From: Tremella fuciformis
Lineage: Eukaryota; Basidiomycota; Tremellomycetes; Tremellales; Tremellaceae
Length of the DNA stretch: 64,000 nucleotides
Direction of reading: 5' to 3'
NCBI GenBank assembly: GCA_032768795.1
Contig: CP136492.1
Span: forward strand, 62,001 to 126,000
Positions 50,555 to 62,618 of the stretch are shown here, in pieces. Every line of letters starts with the position of its first letter. Position 1 is the stretch's first letter. Below the pieces are notes generated by a model. The model was not told the origin of the DNA. It worked only from the letters and a program-made list of their open reading frames with translations, and made no database searches. A program made the position numbers and the translations under genes.

Positions 50555-51789
50555 CTAGTAAGGCATCGCTCCGGCGAGCTTTCTGATCTGATCTGTTATC
50601 ATTGGGGGATTGCGTGGCTTCCCGGTGTCCAGTGGGTCGGGCTGGCCGTTCCTGAGAGAAGGCTTGTGTGGTGCCGAATACACGAATCCGACGGGGACAT
50701 GCGACTGACAGCATCAAGACATAGTACAGATCGGTTAGAGGGAGTGCGTACCGTGCTGCGCATGTCCTTGAGGGCCTGGGTCTTCAGTGACCGGTTCTCG
50801 TCGGTCAGAAGACTGGCGGGGGCCATGCAGATGTCTGTGGGTCAGCATTTGATCCCAACTCGGGCGTGTCACGTACAGCTACAGGTACGATCACGGTCAC
50901 CGCTGGGAGGGACGTTGTAGTGCATCGCCCTCGAGTCCCACAGGATGAGGTCGCCGGGTTCGGCACACACTTTGACCCACTTGCATCCCTGTTCGAAGAA
51001 CCACTTCTGATCCTCATCGCTAAAGCCTACAGTCAAGCATTAGCGGACGCCTCGATCACATTAGGTGGCTTACCGAACCAATCGGGAGGTCCCCAAGATC
51101 CGCTTGGGCGGTGGCCATGCAGCTCGAAGAATTTCTCGACCAACCGGTTGGAGTTCTCGAGTACCATCAAGCCGCCGTCCTCCGGACCGTTCTCGTTCAG
51201 GTTCGCGATCCCTTGAAGGCAGTAGAAGCCTTTGCGATACTGCGACTGACTGAATTGTCAGCTGAGGGTGTTCAGGAGTCAGTCGTGGTCTCTCACTCCA
51301 TGTGCTCCCATTTGCCCAAGTCGCGAACATCTTTGCGCCCGGGTAGCATGAGACAAGCGGCGTCCATCGACGTCGTGAGCTCGTCTGTGCCCCAGAAGTC
51401 GGCGAAGATCTTCAAGATTCCCGGCTCCGTCCGCAGGCCCCAGACCTGGAAGATTTAGTTTTCTCGCGGACATACAACACCTGACTCACAAAGTCCTCGT
51501 GGGAGATACCGTTCGAGTGGAACATTCCGCCCTTCATATGCGCCGGCAGACACTCGTTGGTCCAGGTTGATGGGTCGTCGCGCTTGAAGCCATACGGGAA
51601 GCCTTCGAGCCATTCGTAGAAGCGGTCACGATAGGCGAGTGCCCTTTCTCTGGGCACCGCACCCTTTATGACGGTATAGCCTTTGGTGACGAGCTCATCT
51701 CTGAAGTCGCCATACACCGGTTTGTCGAGCAGTCGCTCGTACTGGAAGGGTGGGAAGGAGGTAATGGTCTCGTTGACAGCGATAGGCAT
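50555..51789 (-). CDS. phytanoyl-CoA dioxygenase-like (PhyH) oxygenase
   Basis: Six or so exons from ATG 51789 (MPIAVNETITSFPPFQYERL). Conserved parts are YTVIKGAVPRERALAYRDRF, ECLPAHMKGGMFHSNGISHE, VWGLRTEPGILKIFADFWG and, across an intron, WEHMDQSQYRKGFYCLQGI. In the last the H-x-D of the iron site is formed exactly at the junction. NENGPEDGGLMVLENS and GDLILWDSRAMHYNVPPSGD (distal histidine) follow. Further exons encode YICMAPASLLTDENRSLKTQ and HVPVGFVYSAPHKPSLRNGQ, ending GAMPY with TAG read at 50555-50557. A 2-oxoglutarate/Fe(II) oxygenase is expected; the substrate is unknown. A longer start at 51828 would use TTG and is rejected. Confidence 0.85.
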
Positions 51790-52587
51790 CTCGATACGCG
51801 GTGCAATCGATGGCAACTTGGGCCGCAAGTAAAAGTCACGTATGCCGGCTTAAACCAGCCGAGCCTGCTGGATACACTGTGCAACTCATCCGAGCTGAGC
51901 GGAAAGCCGAATACTCAAACTCCACCGCCTGAGCGAAAGGATAAGAAAGCCTCCACGATCGATTGGACCAGTGCGACCTGGGCCGAAAACCGAAACTGGG
52001 CCGCAATGAGCGGCGTAGGCCTCTACAGAGCGTGAGGGCTGGAGCAGCCAAGCATAGAAATGTTCAGGGCACGTCTGTACCTTTGTGGGCCGCCACGCGT
52101 AGACCCTAATTGTGTGGTGTCTAGACAGCCGGGCTAGCGCAGTCTTGTCGGAATCGCGGCGATGAGAACAGGGGCTGTCGCGCCCCGGCGTGGAAGAACC
52201 GGAATGAGAGTCCAATCGGGAGTCGTCTGTTGGTTAAGTTAGTTACAGTAGTCGCAATCTGGGCCGCTACTTTTCGGCCGCTCATTTTCGCCTTTATCGC
52301 GCGTCGTTCTTTCGCTCTTGCAAGTATCAATGGAGTTCTCGGGTGCGTCTTTTGGGCAGCTACGAGTGCTGTCGGTCGAGTACATACCTGCGTTGCCCGT
52401 TCTGAGACCGACGCCATCGGATCGTGACATTCTCTCTTGACACGAAACTGGCACGCTCTCAGATAAGGTGTCTACATCTCCTCCAAGGATAAAGGATAGA
52501 TATATTCGGCTTCGACCCAAGCCCTCTCCATTGCCTTGGACACATACGACCAATCCAGGCGTCTTGCTCAGTCATCCATCGCCCACT
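51790..52587. promoter_or_regulatory. long divergent promoter region, PhyH-like / sugar porter
   Basis: 798 bases. On the porter side AGATAA (52461-52466, HGATAR site) and further GATA cores near 52488-52501 precede a TATATTC at about 52501. Short frames in the middle show no family motif, so no gene is called. Confidence 0.4.
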
Positions 52588-54585
52588 ATGACTATTCAGG
52601 TCACCTCACAATGGCGCAGCTTGTGAGCGTGTCACATCTTGTCAAAGCCACTCGTCTGACTCGCAGGTCTAACGCTGTCGACCATACGCCGTGGCAGCGC
52701 AACACCGGTCTGAAATGGTTGCTCTTCTACACCAGTATCCTCTACATGGGAGAGTTCCTCATCGGATACGACGGAACCATCGTCGGCTCCCTCCAAGCTC
52801 TCGACAGTGAGTTCTCCTTCCTACCCTCATCCGTCGTTGCGAGCTCACGTTTCAGAGTGGAAGTCAGACCTCGGCTATCCTGATGCGAGCAAGATCGGTC
52901 TGTTGAACGCTGTTCCGTACTTCAGTGGTATCGTCATGGGTCCCGTCAACTCGATCATCGTCGACCGCTTCGGTCGAAGGTGGCCTCTTCGCTGTGAGTC
53001 ATTCGAAGCGTACTTCAGCGTGACTATCACTGACGGCGGAAGTCTACGGCGTCACAATGATCATCGGTACTATCCTGGGATGTGTCGCTGGCATCAAACC
53101 CTCCGCCGGCTATGGTCTCTTCGTTGCCTCCAAGCTCATCATCGGTTTCGGTATCACGGCTTTCATGATGACCGCCCAGATCATGCTCCAGGAGATCGGC
53201 CACCCCAGGTATCGCGCAGCGACCGCCGCCCTTTGGGACGGAAACTTCACCCTTGGCTCTACCTTGGCGAGCTTGGTGACCTTTGGTTGCTCGTACATCT
53301 CTACCTCGTGGTGCTGGGTAAGTGACACCGACCAGGCAGCCCCTGAGCCAGGCTTACGCTCAGCGCATCCCGTACCTTCTCCAGCTGATTCCTGCTACCT
53401 ACATCGTCATCGCGATCCAGTTCACCCCGGAGACCCCCCGTTTCCTGATGGCGAACGGACGCGAGGAGGAAGCTCGGCAGTTCCTGATCAAGTACCACGC
53501 CAACGGCGACGAGAATGACCAGCTCGTCAACTTTGAGTTCGAGGAGATGAAGGAAACTCTTGCGTCTGAACAGGAGGCCATGAGAACCCCCTGGAAAGAC
53601 ATCCTCAAGGCTCCTGGCAATAAGCACCGTATGGGTTTGGTCGCCCTCATGACTTTCATGCCGCAACTCAACGGGTCCAGCATCATTTCGTACTACTGTG
53701 GGTCCGCTCACGTGCTCGGAAGAGCCGTCATTGACCTCAGACACCGTTGTGCTCAAGCTCGGCGGTATCGAAGGTGCAAGCAAGCTTACCGGTATGGGCG
53801 TGGGCCTGAACGTGTGAGCTAGCTGCTCGCTCTCGGAGGATTGGCTGACATCGCCCAGTCTCGGCTACGTCTCCCTCGTCGCTGGTGTCATTTCCCTCAA
53901 GTACTTCCGACGAAGGACCATGGTTCTCGTCACCTGGCCCATCCTCATGGTCGGCTTGGCGGCCACAGCCATCGCCACGCAGCGTTTCCTTGCCAGCGGA
54001 CAAACCAACAAGGCGGCTGGTAACGCCGCTGTCGCTCTTGTTTGGCTATACAACATCCCTTCCTGCTACATCAGCCCGCTGTTCTACTCTTGTGAGTATC
54101 TGGTAATTTCCCATACATACGTGACTGACGCCTGCAGACCCGGCAGAGGTGCTCAACTACTCCACCCGTGGAAAAGGAATGGCCGTCTGGAACACCGTCA
54201 ACCAGGGCTGGGGCGCGTACGGCAGCTATGTCAACTCCATCGCACTGGCCAACATCGTGAGCTGTCCTACACAATGCATAACGTCTCGAGAAGCTGACAG
54301 CAAGACATGGAAATATTATTTGGTGCTGCTACCAATCCTCGCGGTGCAAATGGTCTTGGCCTACTTCTGTAAGTCTTTGAAGCAGGTTGACTCGAGCGAC
54401 CCTGACCCGAAGTCATGGTGGAGACCCGCGGCCTCACTCTCGAGGAAGTTGCGATCGCATTCGAAGGAGAAAGCTCTGCTGTGGCCCAGGCCGTGGTGCA
54501 CGCTGGCGAGGTGGCGATCGAAGGGAACAAGGGGACTGTCGATGAAAAGTCGGAAGAAGCTGCCATCACCACCATGACGGTGTAA
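52588..54585 (+). CDS. MFS sugar porter (lactose permease-like)
   Basis: Third Lac12-like porter. The preferred start is ATG 52588 (MTIQVTSQWRS), joined through a 44-base intron to SNAVDHTPWQRNTGLKWL; starting at ATG 52611 without the intron is the alternative. Motifs: LIGYDGTIVGSLQALD, VDRFGRRW, MMTAQIMLQEIGHPRYRAAT, FTPETPRFLMANGREEEARQ with KYHANG, and PQLNGSSIISYY completed across an intron. Then YFRRRTMVLVTWPILMVG, YPAEVLNYSTRGKGMAVWN and a last exon with the E-T-R-G-L-T-L-E-E-V signature and an acidic tail ending TMTV, TAA 54583-54585. All twelve helices are accounted for. It is probably co-regulated with neighbours, but nothing in sequence identifies the sugar. Confidence 0.85.
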
Positions 54586-54916
54586 ATGGGAGGGGGAGTA
54601 TCTAGTCGACGCAGGGAGTGAGAGCTCTACGTGGCGTGGAAGGCCTAGATGAGGTATGTTGGGGGAAGGTTGTAGATTCTCTTCGGTTGCTAGACGCTCT
54701 GACCTTGAACTTGCGCTCGCGCTGGCTCAATGGCCAAAAGTTTTTACGAGAATGACTTGAATGCAGTTCGCGGAATTAGCTCCTGAGTCGCTTATCTCTG
54801 GCTGTCACATGGCTAGAAGCCCTTAGACCGAGTCATGTCATATTGGCGTCGATGTGTTTCGTCTGTTTAGCCCCTGCAACAACGGACAACTACACACGAC
54901 TGTCGTTGTAACTCTG
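54586..54916. other. intergenic region
   Basis: 331 bases between two + strand genes: porter terminator and regulator promoter. Nothing else recognised. Confidence 0.35.
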
Positions 54917-57731
54917 ATGAATGAGGAGAGTGTGGATGCTGGTCCCTCGCATGCGGTCAAAGTGGGGCAACGTCCCGTCAAGAGGTACGCCGACTCTAAG
55001 CTCCTCCCGGGCCAACCGCATGATGACCACCCAAGCTGCAGCTTCTGCCATCGACGCAAGATACGATGCGACCAGCAGATTCCATGCTCGAGATGCGTCG
55101 CCCGAGGTATCGGGGACCTATGCAAACCCGAGTGAGTGCGCACAGACCTCCATGACCACCACAGCTAATATTCCAAAGGATCCGCATTGTCAAGGGCAGA
55201 CTCGTTGGCGAGCCGCATAGCCCAGCCAGCTCTGTCAAGGGCAGAGATCGGAGCCATGAGCCCACGTATCAGGAGCTGGTGAAGGAGAACAAGGCTCTTC
55301 ATCGGCGCATAGCAGCACAGCAGGCCATGCTGGAGGGGCAGAGGGCGATTCCGCAGTACTTGGGGAACATCAGTACCCCTTCGTCTGTCACACCGGCCGC
55401 CGAGTTCGGCAAGCCGGATCTACGACTTGCCAAGTCGCAGCGCAGTGAGATCGACCTGGCCAACGAGCAGCCCGTATGGGCCCTGAACGTTCACCACTCG
55501 AGATCGTTGAGCGAAGATCGGGATGACGGTGTGCTGGGAGTTAGCAGGCTAGAGATCTTGTCGTCCTTGTACCATCTGCGAGGAATCATGGATTGGGAGT
55601 CTGCCTCGGAGATGCTAGTAAGCTCCTATGTCTGCTGTCAGTGCGAGCACTCACAACAGACGCCGAAAGACGACCATGTCCTCAAACAGACCATAGCTCT
55701 GATCGAGCCTCATGTCAGCTCCCATCTCGTCCAGTTCCACAATGCCGCCCTGCTATGGCTCCATTGCGTCTATCACGGCCCCACTTTTCTCGAGGAGCAT
55801 GATGCGTGGATGCTGGAGAAGCAAATGGGAGTAGCGGCGGAGAAGAGCTACGAATATCTGTCGGTCTGTGAGTCACTTATGATTGTCGACGGCGGTAGTG
55901 CTCTGCTGAGACTCTGGGCAGACTTTGCCATCATCTCCAGCAGTCTGTACTTCATGGACGAAGAAGAGGCCGCACAGATAGGGATCCTGCCCAGTGAGCT
56001 GGAGTGTAAACGACGCGCTTTCCCAAGAGCCTGACCAGCAGATGTGATCCCGGTATTGTGCAAGCTGTGGCTCGGCGCTGCGTTCCACTGTCTGAAGAAC
56101 AGCGGCTTCATGGTCGTGCCGTCGATGCAATCCCTTCAGGCGGTCTGCATCCTCTCGTTGGTGAATGTCCCCTCCCCCCTGCGGCCCCGGAACTCATCAT
56201 ACGAGCGAGCTGACCAGCAGATCGGTCACCATTACGGTCACACTCCATACATTGCTTCGATCTTCACCTGTGCAATCGACCAGGCAGCGCGTATGGGACT
56301 GCACCACTTGCGTGGAGGAGCGGGTACAGGCGATCACCTTCGTGATGAGCTTGGCAGGCGTATCTGGGCATGCCTGTCCATTTGGGAAGCGTTGGTTATG
56401 CCTCTCACTCTCTGCGCATTGCTGATACCCTAGTCTGGATCTCTCCCGGGTTGCGTCGGGTTTGCTTTATCCGCGTCGGTGCTCAAATCATTGAGTTGGA
56501 CCATGTATCTGATGTTCCAGCCGCGGACACTTTGCCGCCCTCAAACGTGGATGACGTGGAACTCCGCCCAGACCGGCAGCATCTGGGACATCCGCCTTCT
56601 CGAACAACGCAAGCCAGCCAGTCAGTCCTTGAAGTCTGTGACGTGATGCCTATCGCGATATGCTGATCCTCCTCCAGCTTGCTGGCGATGACCCGATTAG
56701 CAGATGCATCTCGCGACCTATTCTTTGCCCTCCGAAACAAGACGAGCATGCGGGCTCGCTACCAATATGTCCATCATTTCGCTACCCAGCTAGCTGAACA
56801 TCACCTGGACGACTTTCCCGATCTTCGACCTCTCCCACCAGGTCATGAAGCAACGGGTGGCATGAGCGATCAGCAGCATCGGGCACTCCTGCCCGACTAT
56901 CGACCTTGGTCGAGGTTCAATTGGTCTCTGGCCATGGGATCACTTCGGCTTTCGATGTACAAACCGTTCTTGAACCTGGCGTACACCAAAGGTGGTGAGT
57001 GGACAGAGGTCCGCGAGGTGAATGGCTTCTCGAGCTTTCGACCGAACTCTCACTGACACTTCACATTGTAGATATGCCTCTCACTCGCCCAGGGAACTCT
57101 TGCCAACCGCCGCAAGCCCGGACCGACGCCCGCAATGTGGCAGAAGCAATGGCACGTCACCTCGGACACGGTTCTGGCGGGGGCAGTGGTCGCGTCAGAA
57201 CTCGTGTGTGGTGGTCATCACGATCCAGTCGTCCGACAGCAGCTTCGTGCACAAGTCGAGGACTGCATCGACATGCTTGAAACGCTCGGTCCGGTCACGC
57301 GCATCAGCGAGAGAGGTGTACGGCTGCTGAGCAGCATGTTGCGACGCGATGCCCAAACACAAGCGGCCAAGGGGACTGGGGAGGCAGCAAGCCAACAGCC
57401 GCAACCAATTGCTCAACCAAGTTCACACCAGGTCCACGCTCAGTATGGACCGGGCTACTCTGCAGACGTTGTGGCTTCGGAAATACCGCAACAACCGACT
57501 CATGACAATACAGGAAGTCTACCTGTTCCAACTGGCAACCCAGAAGTGCTCGATTTTGGTTGGTCGCAGAGCAGTAGTCTGTCAGCAGCTACCGGCACTC
57601 AATACGGGGCGGTCCCATCCACCGACGCAGAAGGATTCCCGAGTGGGGTCAGTGTAGATGACTTTGCGGCTGTGGGCGAGTGGCTGGATGAGATTCTGGG
57701 AAACTCGGGCTTTGATCACTTCTTATCATAG
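54917..57731 (+). CDS. Zn(II)2Cys6 transcription factor
   Basis: ATG 54917 (MNEESVDAGPSHAVKVGQ) is the first ATG in frame. The cluster CSFCHRRKIRCDQQIPCSRC then ...GDLC uses cysteines 41, 44, 51, 57, 60 and 69. Exon 2 (from about 55180) has a basic linker and a short coiled coil (ELVKENKALHRRIAAQQAML), then RLEILSSLYHLRGIMDWESA. Later exons carry the fungal-specific domain (CAIDQAARMGLHHLRGGAG, RRIWACLSIWE) and SRFNWSLAMGSLRLSMYKPF. The last exon from about 57075 (ARTDARNVAEAMARH region) is glutamine/proline-rich and ends LDEILGNSGFDHFLS, TAG 57729-57731. The C-terminal acidic helix could be an activation domain. The exact intron set between 55.86 and 56.7 kb is uncertain. Confidence 0.82.
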
Positions 57732-57968
57732 TAGTCAGCTCTGTCATTGGGGAGGATGTTGTACGCTTCGAACACCGCATTCATAGGCGATCGCCTTTGC
57801 GCTTACGTTACTTAGACATTTCGCCAAGAACTCCGTCTCCGCCATGACGTAGCAGCGGGTCCGAGAATGCGGCAATGAGTTGACGGGGCTTTACTCGACT
57901 GTCCCGGTTTGCTATTATGTATGGCCCTCTCGCCGCTCAGCCAGCCGAACAGACATCAACAAACTAAT

Positions 57969-58634
57969 ATGGCTTCCCCACTGCCTCCCGTCGTCAGCTC
58001 CAATGAGTGGGAAGAGGCACGAAGCGCTCTTCTGACGAAAGAGAAATCTCTCACACGACAACTGGACGCCTTGGCCGCCGAGCGTCGTCGTTTGCCCATG
58101 CGCGAGCTACCCAAGCCCGCCAACAGCTACATGTTCGAAGGGCCTGATGGACCCAGATCGCTGTTGGACCTATTTGGTGGCAAGACTCAGCTGGTCATAT
58201 ACCGCTTCATGGACAACGGGCCCGGTCGTCTGTGTCCGGGATGCTCTCACCTTACGAAGAACTGGCCGATATCGCCGCTTGCCGAGCTCAAGGAGCGAAA
58301 CGGCGTCTCGATTGTGCACGTCTCTGACATGCCCCTTGCCCAAATTCAAGCAGCTTGCAAGGACCACGAGTGGACGATGCCCTTTTACTCTTCGAGGGGT
58401 AATGGCTTTGCCGCCGACATAGGAGCTGGAGATTGGGCGTTCATGCTCAGTTGCTTTATTCGAGATGGGGTCAATGTCTATCAGACTTACTCGACCACCA
58501 GCCGCGGCGTCGATCGACTGGTGTGGCAGAACAACCTGCTCGACTTGACCGTTTACGGGCGACAACAAGCTTGGGAGGATTCGCCAGAGGGTTGGCCTCA
58601 GCGGCCAACGTATGAAAGACTGGAGAGGGCGTGA
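57969..58634 (+). CDS. DUF899 (thioredoxin-like) protein
   Basis: A single-exon gene of 221 residues from ATG 57969 to TGA 58632-58634. The opening VSSNEWEEARSALLTKEKSL then RQLDALAAERRRLPM and the block YMFEGPDGPRSLLDLFGGKT are the signature of the DUF899 family, thioredoxin-fold proteins of unknown reaction. The family motif CPGCSHLTKNW with C-x2-C is present (GRLCPGCSH), followed by SIVHVSDMPLAQIQAACKDH, WTMPFYSSRGNGFAADIG and VYQTYSTTSRGVDRL. It has no signal or membrane segment. The lack of introns is unusual among its neighbours and fits either a compact gene or an acquired bacterial-type gene; family members are common in bacteria. Confidence 0.9.
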   Translation: MASPLPPVVSSNEWEEARSALLTKEKSLTRQLDALAAERRRLPMRELPKPANSYMFEGPDGPRSLLDLFGGKTQLVIYRFMDNGPGRLCPGCSHLTKNWPISPLAELKERNGVSIVHVSDMPLAQIQAACKDHEWTMPFYSSRGNGFAADIGAGDWAFMLSCFIRDGVNVYQTYSTTSRGVDRLVWQNNLLDLTVYGRQQAWEDSPEGWPQRPTYERLERA

Positions 58635-58862
58635 CATGGCCAGTAGCCAATTGCTGAACAAGGCGGTAGGACATCTCTGAGGGCGTCTCTCGCCGCAACC
58701 GTTTAGTGTCCCCTGTAAAGCTTGGAATGATTTCGGATGATGGGGCGCCCCATCGACTGTCTATGTAAAAGGTGTCTTCACCAGATCGGTCCGGCTATGC
58801 TTCAAATCATATGATCTCATATGATCTGCACCGGCATGAGGACTGCAGAATTGCCTTTATGC

Positions 58863-60928
58863 CTATCGATGGTAGGTCTTGATAGCCTTGTCAATCACGC
58901 TGGCTACGTTCAACAATTCCTCCTCCCTGTTTCTGCGTCCCACCACCTGCACACCCGCCGGCCCGCCGTGGAATTTCTCGGGATCGTACTCGGTCTGATG
59001 ATATGCGTCCGAGTCTCCTTTCGGTTCATAGGCCAGTTCCTTCTGGTCCAGACTGGAGTCAGCATTGGTGACTGGAAGAGTCACGCTCTTGTCGTCAGCT
59101 GGTCGCTCAGATGCGTGAGAACCTCGGACCCACGGGCACATCGAGAAGGTTGAATACTGTTGTATAGCCGCCATAGCGATTTGTGCCGAGGAGGGGAGCA
59201 GACCAGGGGGCGGCGGGGCAGATGAGACCGTCGATAGGTCTTCCTGTCCCAGTCAAAGCAATGCTGCTCATCCACTGCTTGAGATGAAACGCTCTCTACA
59301 CGGTTAAGCGTACCTCAAGATGTCACATCGAAAGCACTCACCAGCTCATTACGTCGCTTGACCAGCTGCCAATAATCGTAGACCGTGTACCCCGGGTCTG
59401 GGAGCATACGCACGCCAACACGTCGAGGCTAAGGGTAAGGGTAAGAAATCCAGTGTCTCCTCTCAAGATGCTTACTTCGCCAGACTGCTCCATGATCTTG
59501 TCGAAGTCGGTCGAGCCTCCTGAGGCATATAACAGAGTGCACAATTTGATCATCTCTGGATAAAGGGATACGTCCCACGGAATGACTTGTATGTCAGTCT
59601 GTCATCATGTTCGATCCGTCACCCACCTTGGTGACCCTCGGCTTTCAGGGCTTGTATTGTCGTGTCCATCGCCCTCCGTACCGGTGGCAGGGCGCGGACG
59701 TCTCCGTTGTCCACGAAATATGCAAAGGTCATCTTGCCTGGAGAAGGCGCCGTATAGGCGCTGCGACTGTCAGCACTGACCTTCCGAATGGGCTTTGGGA
59801 ATACTTTTCGTCCCACAAGGTAAGATTGACGTTGGGGTCCACGTCCCACGGGCGACCCCAAGCTACTGCTCGGAGGAAGGTCGCACAGCCATTGAGTGTG
59901 CGCGCAAGCGGCCCAATTGAACTTTCCATCCCCTCTGTATCGGTCAGAGTGGCTGGACACCGGCTCTTGACTTACCACCGCCGACCATAGTGTTTGCGGC
60001 TCCGGCGTAGGGCACTCTTCGACATACGGGCTTGAGACCGTAGAGGCTGTTGAAGGTCGCCGGGATCCTTACAGACCCTCCGATCTAAGTGGGTCTTTAG
60101 AGTATCCCGTGTCCGCCGGAGCACTCACATCTGTCCCCACTCCTAGAGGACTGGTCGATCAGCATTTACCAGCCAAGTCGGATTCTGACCCACCTGCCCT
60201 TGAGAGCTAGCAGCGCACCCTCACCTCCACTCGACCCGCCGCATGTCAGATTGCGATTCACGGGATTGACAGTGGTACCGTATACGTGATTGTCCGTCTC
60301 GGGTTTCATGAGCGTCTGTGGCACGTTGGTCCGAGTGTAGATCACTGCGCCGGCTTTGCGAAGAACCTTGACTAGAGCCGCGTCCTCTCCTGATATCTGG
60401 CCGATCCACGACGCGAAGCCCATGTTCAGCTCTTTCCCCTTGACATGGAATCTGTGCGACTTCAGCTGCGTGCGATTCCGCGGCGCGGCACGCACTGGTC
60501 CTTGAGCGAGATCGGCAGGCCATGAAGAGGCCCCACTGGACCTGAAGACGCCAGGGCTTCGTCGAGTTCCTTTGCTCTGGCCAAAGCATCGTCAATCCAG
60601 AACTCAGTCAAGCAGTTGACCTTTGTCGTCAGCTAGGCAAATGTTCAGTGCGGGCATCGCCCACTAGTTGATGGGCTATAAGAGCTCTCTTGAGGTATGC
60701 CGTCGTGACTTGCACACATGTCCACTGCCCTCGACGTAGCTTGTCTAGCAGGACATCAACTTCGTCTTCTTCGGTGATATCCATCTCCAGCTCGTTGAGG
60801 ATGCCGCACGTCCTCGGGACATCGGTGACGTTGAGCACGTCTGGGAGAAAGGACGGGAGTACCCATTCCTTCGGGATACGATCGACCAATTGGGTTTGTT
60901 TGCGACGGCAGAGCTCCTCCCACAACAT
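58863..60928 (-). CDS. amidase-signature enzyme (acetamidase-like)
   Basis: Multi-exon amidase from ATG 60928 (MLWEELCRRKQTQLVDRIPK). All three catalytic residues are seen: Lys in LHGLPISLKDQ, the cis-serine in TCGGSSGGEGALLALKG, and the acyl-forming serine in GTDIGGSVRIPATFNSLYG. Other family parts are GEDAALVKVLRKAGAVIYTR, GMESSIGPLARTLNGCATFL, and the C-terminal EYDPEKFHGGPAGVQVVGRR with the stop read at 58863-58865. It hydrolyses a carboxylic amide to acid and ammonia, giving carbon and nitrogen; acetamidase-like fungal members act on short amides. The exon containing SLKDQ is joined to FHVKGKELNMGFASW through a GT-AG intron in frame. It is divergent from the epimerase at 61165. Confidence 0.87.
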
Positions 60929-61164
60929 CGCGTGTGTGCGAGAGTAGTCTTCGAAGAGGGTCCAGTGACGATTTGTGATGTGTTTTGATAATTAGCTTTC
61001 GACGTCCTGGTGATACCGCCCACCCCGGCCCACTCACTCGGGAGCGACCCAGATAATGCCCACCCTGACTGCTTTCAACTTGTGCCAAGCTTTGTAAAGG
61101 CTGACCAGTGCCATGATGCTTGCGATACACAACAATTGTCACGCACTAACCGACCACATTCACC
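60929..61164. promoter_or_regulatory. divergent promoter region, amidase / epimerase
   Basis: 236 bases between two starts facing outward. Several short A/T-rich stretches (for example GTTTTGATAATTAGC near 60980) but no clear element. Confidence 0.35.
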
Positions 61165-62465
61165 ATGCCATACGGCTCTACTCGTGGTCCGGTCGACCCT
61201 TTGGCCTTCCCGGCTCCCACTGGCCCGCTCGTATTGGTCACTGGTGCGACAGGACAAGGGGGCTCGCATGTGGCACTAGCCCTCTCTCAAGCCGGATTCA
61301 AGGTTCGAGCTACAACACGATGCGCAGCCCGCGCGCAGGCGATGCAGACGAAGTGGCCGGGGGCCAATATTGAGTGGGTCGTCGTCCAAGACCATGTCGA
61401 GGACGGAATGTACGACGACGCTTTCCGAGGTTGCGAGGGTGTATTCCACTGTGCTGGTCCCTTTTCCCTCAAGCTGGTGAGTCCGAGAGCCAGCCTTTCA
61501 ACATGGGCAGACGACTGAGCTTCAGAACGGGGAAGAGATGATCAAGGCTAACCTCAACGGTCTGCTTAACGTTCTCAAGGCTGCCGCCAAGGAGCCTTCT
61601 GTCCGTCGCATCATCCACCTCTCCTCTGTCGCAGCCACCTTCCAGCATGACGCCGACCTCACTGCCGAGACCGAGGGCGTGGTGTACGATGAGACCTGTT
61701 TCCAGTCCGACGAGTACATGGCCCACCTACGAGAAAAGGGTGACACCCTTCCCGGATATGCCTACAGTGTGTCTTGTTCGGTGTTTCAGAGTTATGCTGA
61801 ACCTCAGATTGGGCAAAGGTCGAGGGTGAACGTCTCATTGCTGATTGGCGGGCAAAGAATCAGCACACTTTCGACGTGGTGACACTGTGTCCATGTGCAG
61901 CTGTCCTTCAAGCGAGCTTCAGTGGCTGATGGGTGACAGGTACACTGTACGGACCCGTGTTACAAGCTTGGGCAAAACCAGAAGATATGGACGCCGCATC
62001 AGATCGTGCGTGACTGTCACAGTCTCTCCCGAGCTCATCGTGAAGGACTCTGGCATCACATGATGTGCGCCAAAGAGCAGATCCCCGTCGATCGTTGGCC
62101 GGTGTTCACGAACGCTAGGGACCTGGCCAATGTCGCCATCAAATCTTTCCTCTTCCCTGCTGCCGGGAATCAGCGTTATATTGTTGTCAGTACCTGCAGC
62201 TTCGAGCTGCATGCTGGCTTACCCAACCCAGATCTCAGGCGAGTACACATACGCAAAGATCTTTTCCGTTATTTCTCGTCACTTCCCGGATCAAGCACAT
62301 CGTTTCCCCGTCCTTCCGGATGGTCTGCCCAGGTGCCCGGGCTATACAGTGGACGTGAGCAAGGTGGAACGAGATCTGGGTATCCGGCACTGGTCGTCCT
62401 TGGAGGAGACAATCGTGCCTCATGCAGAGGCACTTTTCGCGTTGGAGAAAGCGATGTCAGAGTGA
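61165..62465 (+). CDS. NAD(P)-dependent epimerase/dihydroflavonol-reductase-like protein
   Basis: Extended short-chain dehydrogenase from ATG 61165 (MPYGSTRGPVDPLAFPAPTG). The cofactor motif is VLVTGATGQGGSHVALAL, then FRGCEGVFHCAGPFSLKL. After a 47-base intron it reads NGEEMIKANLNGLLNVLKAA and VRRIIHLSSVAATF. The catalytic tyrosine/lysine pair follows further introns (GYAYS ... SKVEGER). Middle exons encode RLIADWRAKNQHTFDVVTLC and GTLYGPVLQAWAKPEDM. The last two give KEQIPVDRWPVFTNARDLAN and YTYAKIFSVISRHFPDQAHR, ending ALEKAMSE with TGA 62463-62465. Fungal relatives reduce aldehydes, ketones or flavonoid-like compounds. Precise splice sites around 61770-62050 are approximate. Confidence 0.83.
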
Positions 62466-62618
62466 TCAGGGCAATCATAGGCATGAAACAATGAACAGGC
62501 TATGCAAGCAGTCTTCGCATGAGGCGCTCTGACACACCTGTTTTGGTCTCCTTTCGACGCCTTTTTCGAGAAGGTGCATGACATGGTACAAAATCAGACT
62601 GCGGATACCTATAGGCCC
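62466..62618. other. short convergent intergenic region
   Basis: 153 bases between facing stops; nothing recognised. Confidence 0.3.

Noticed and set aside
51790..51828. Upstream extension of the PhyH-like gene at 51828
   Set aside because: That start would be TTG; the first ATG in frame is at 51789.
51880..52520. Possible extra gene in the 798-base gap
   Set aside because: Several frames of 65-109 codons on both strands, none with recognisable motifs or splice-consistent extension.
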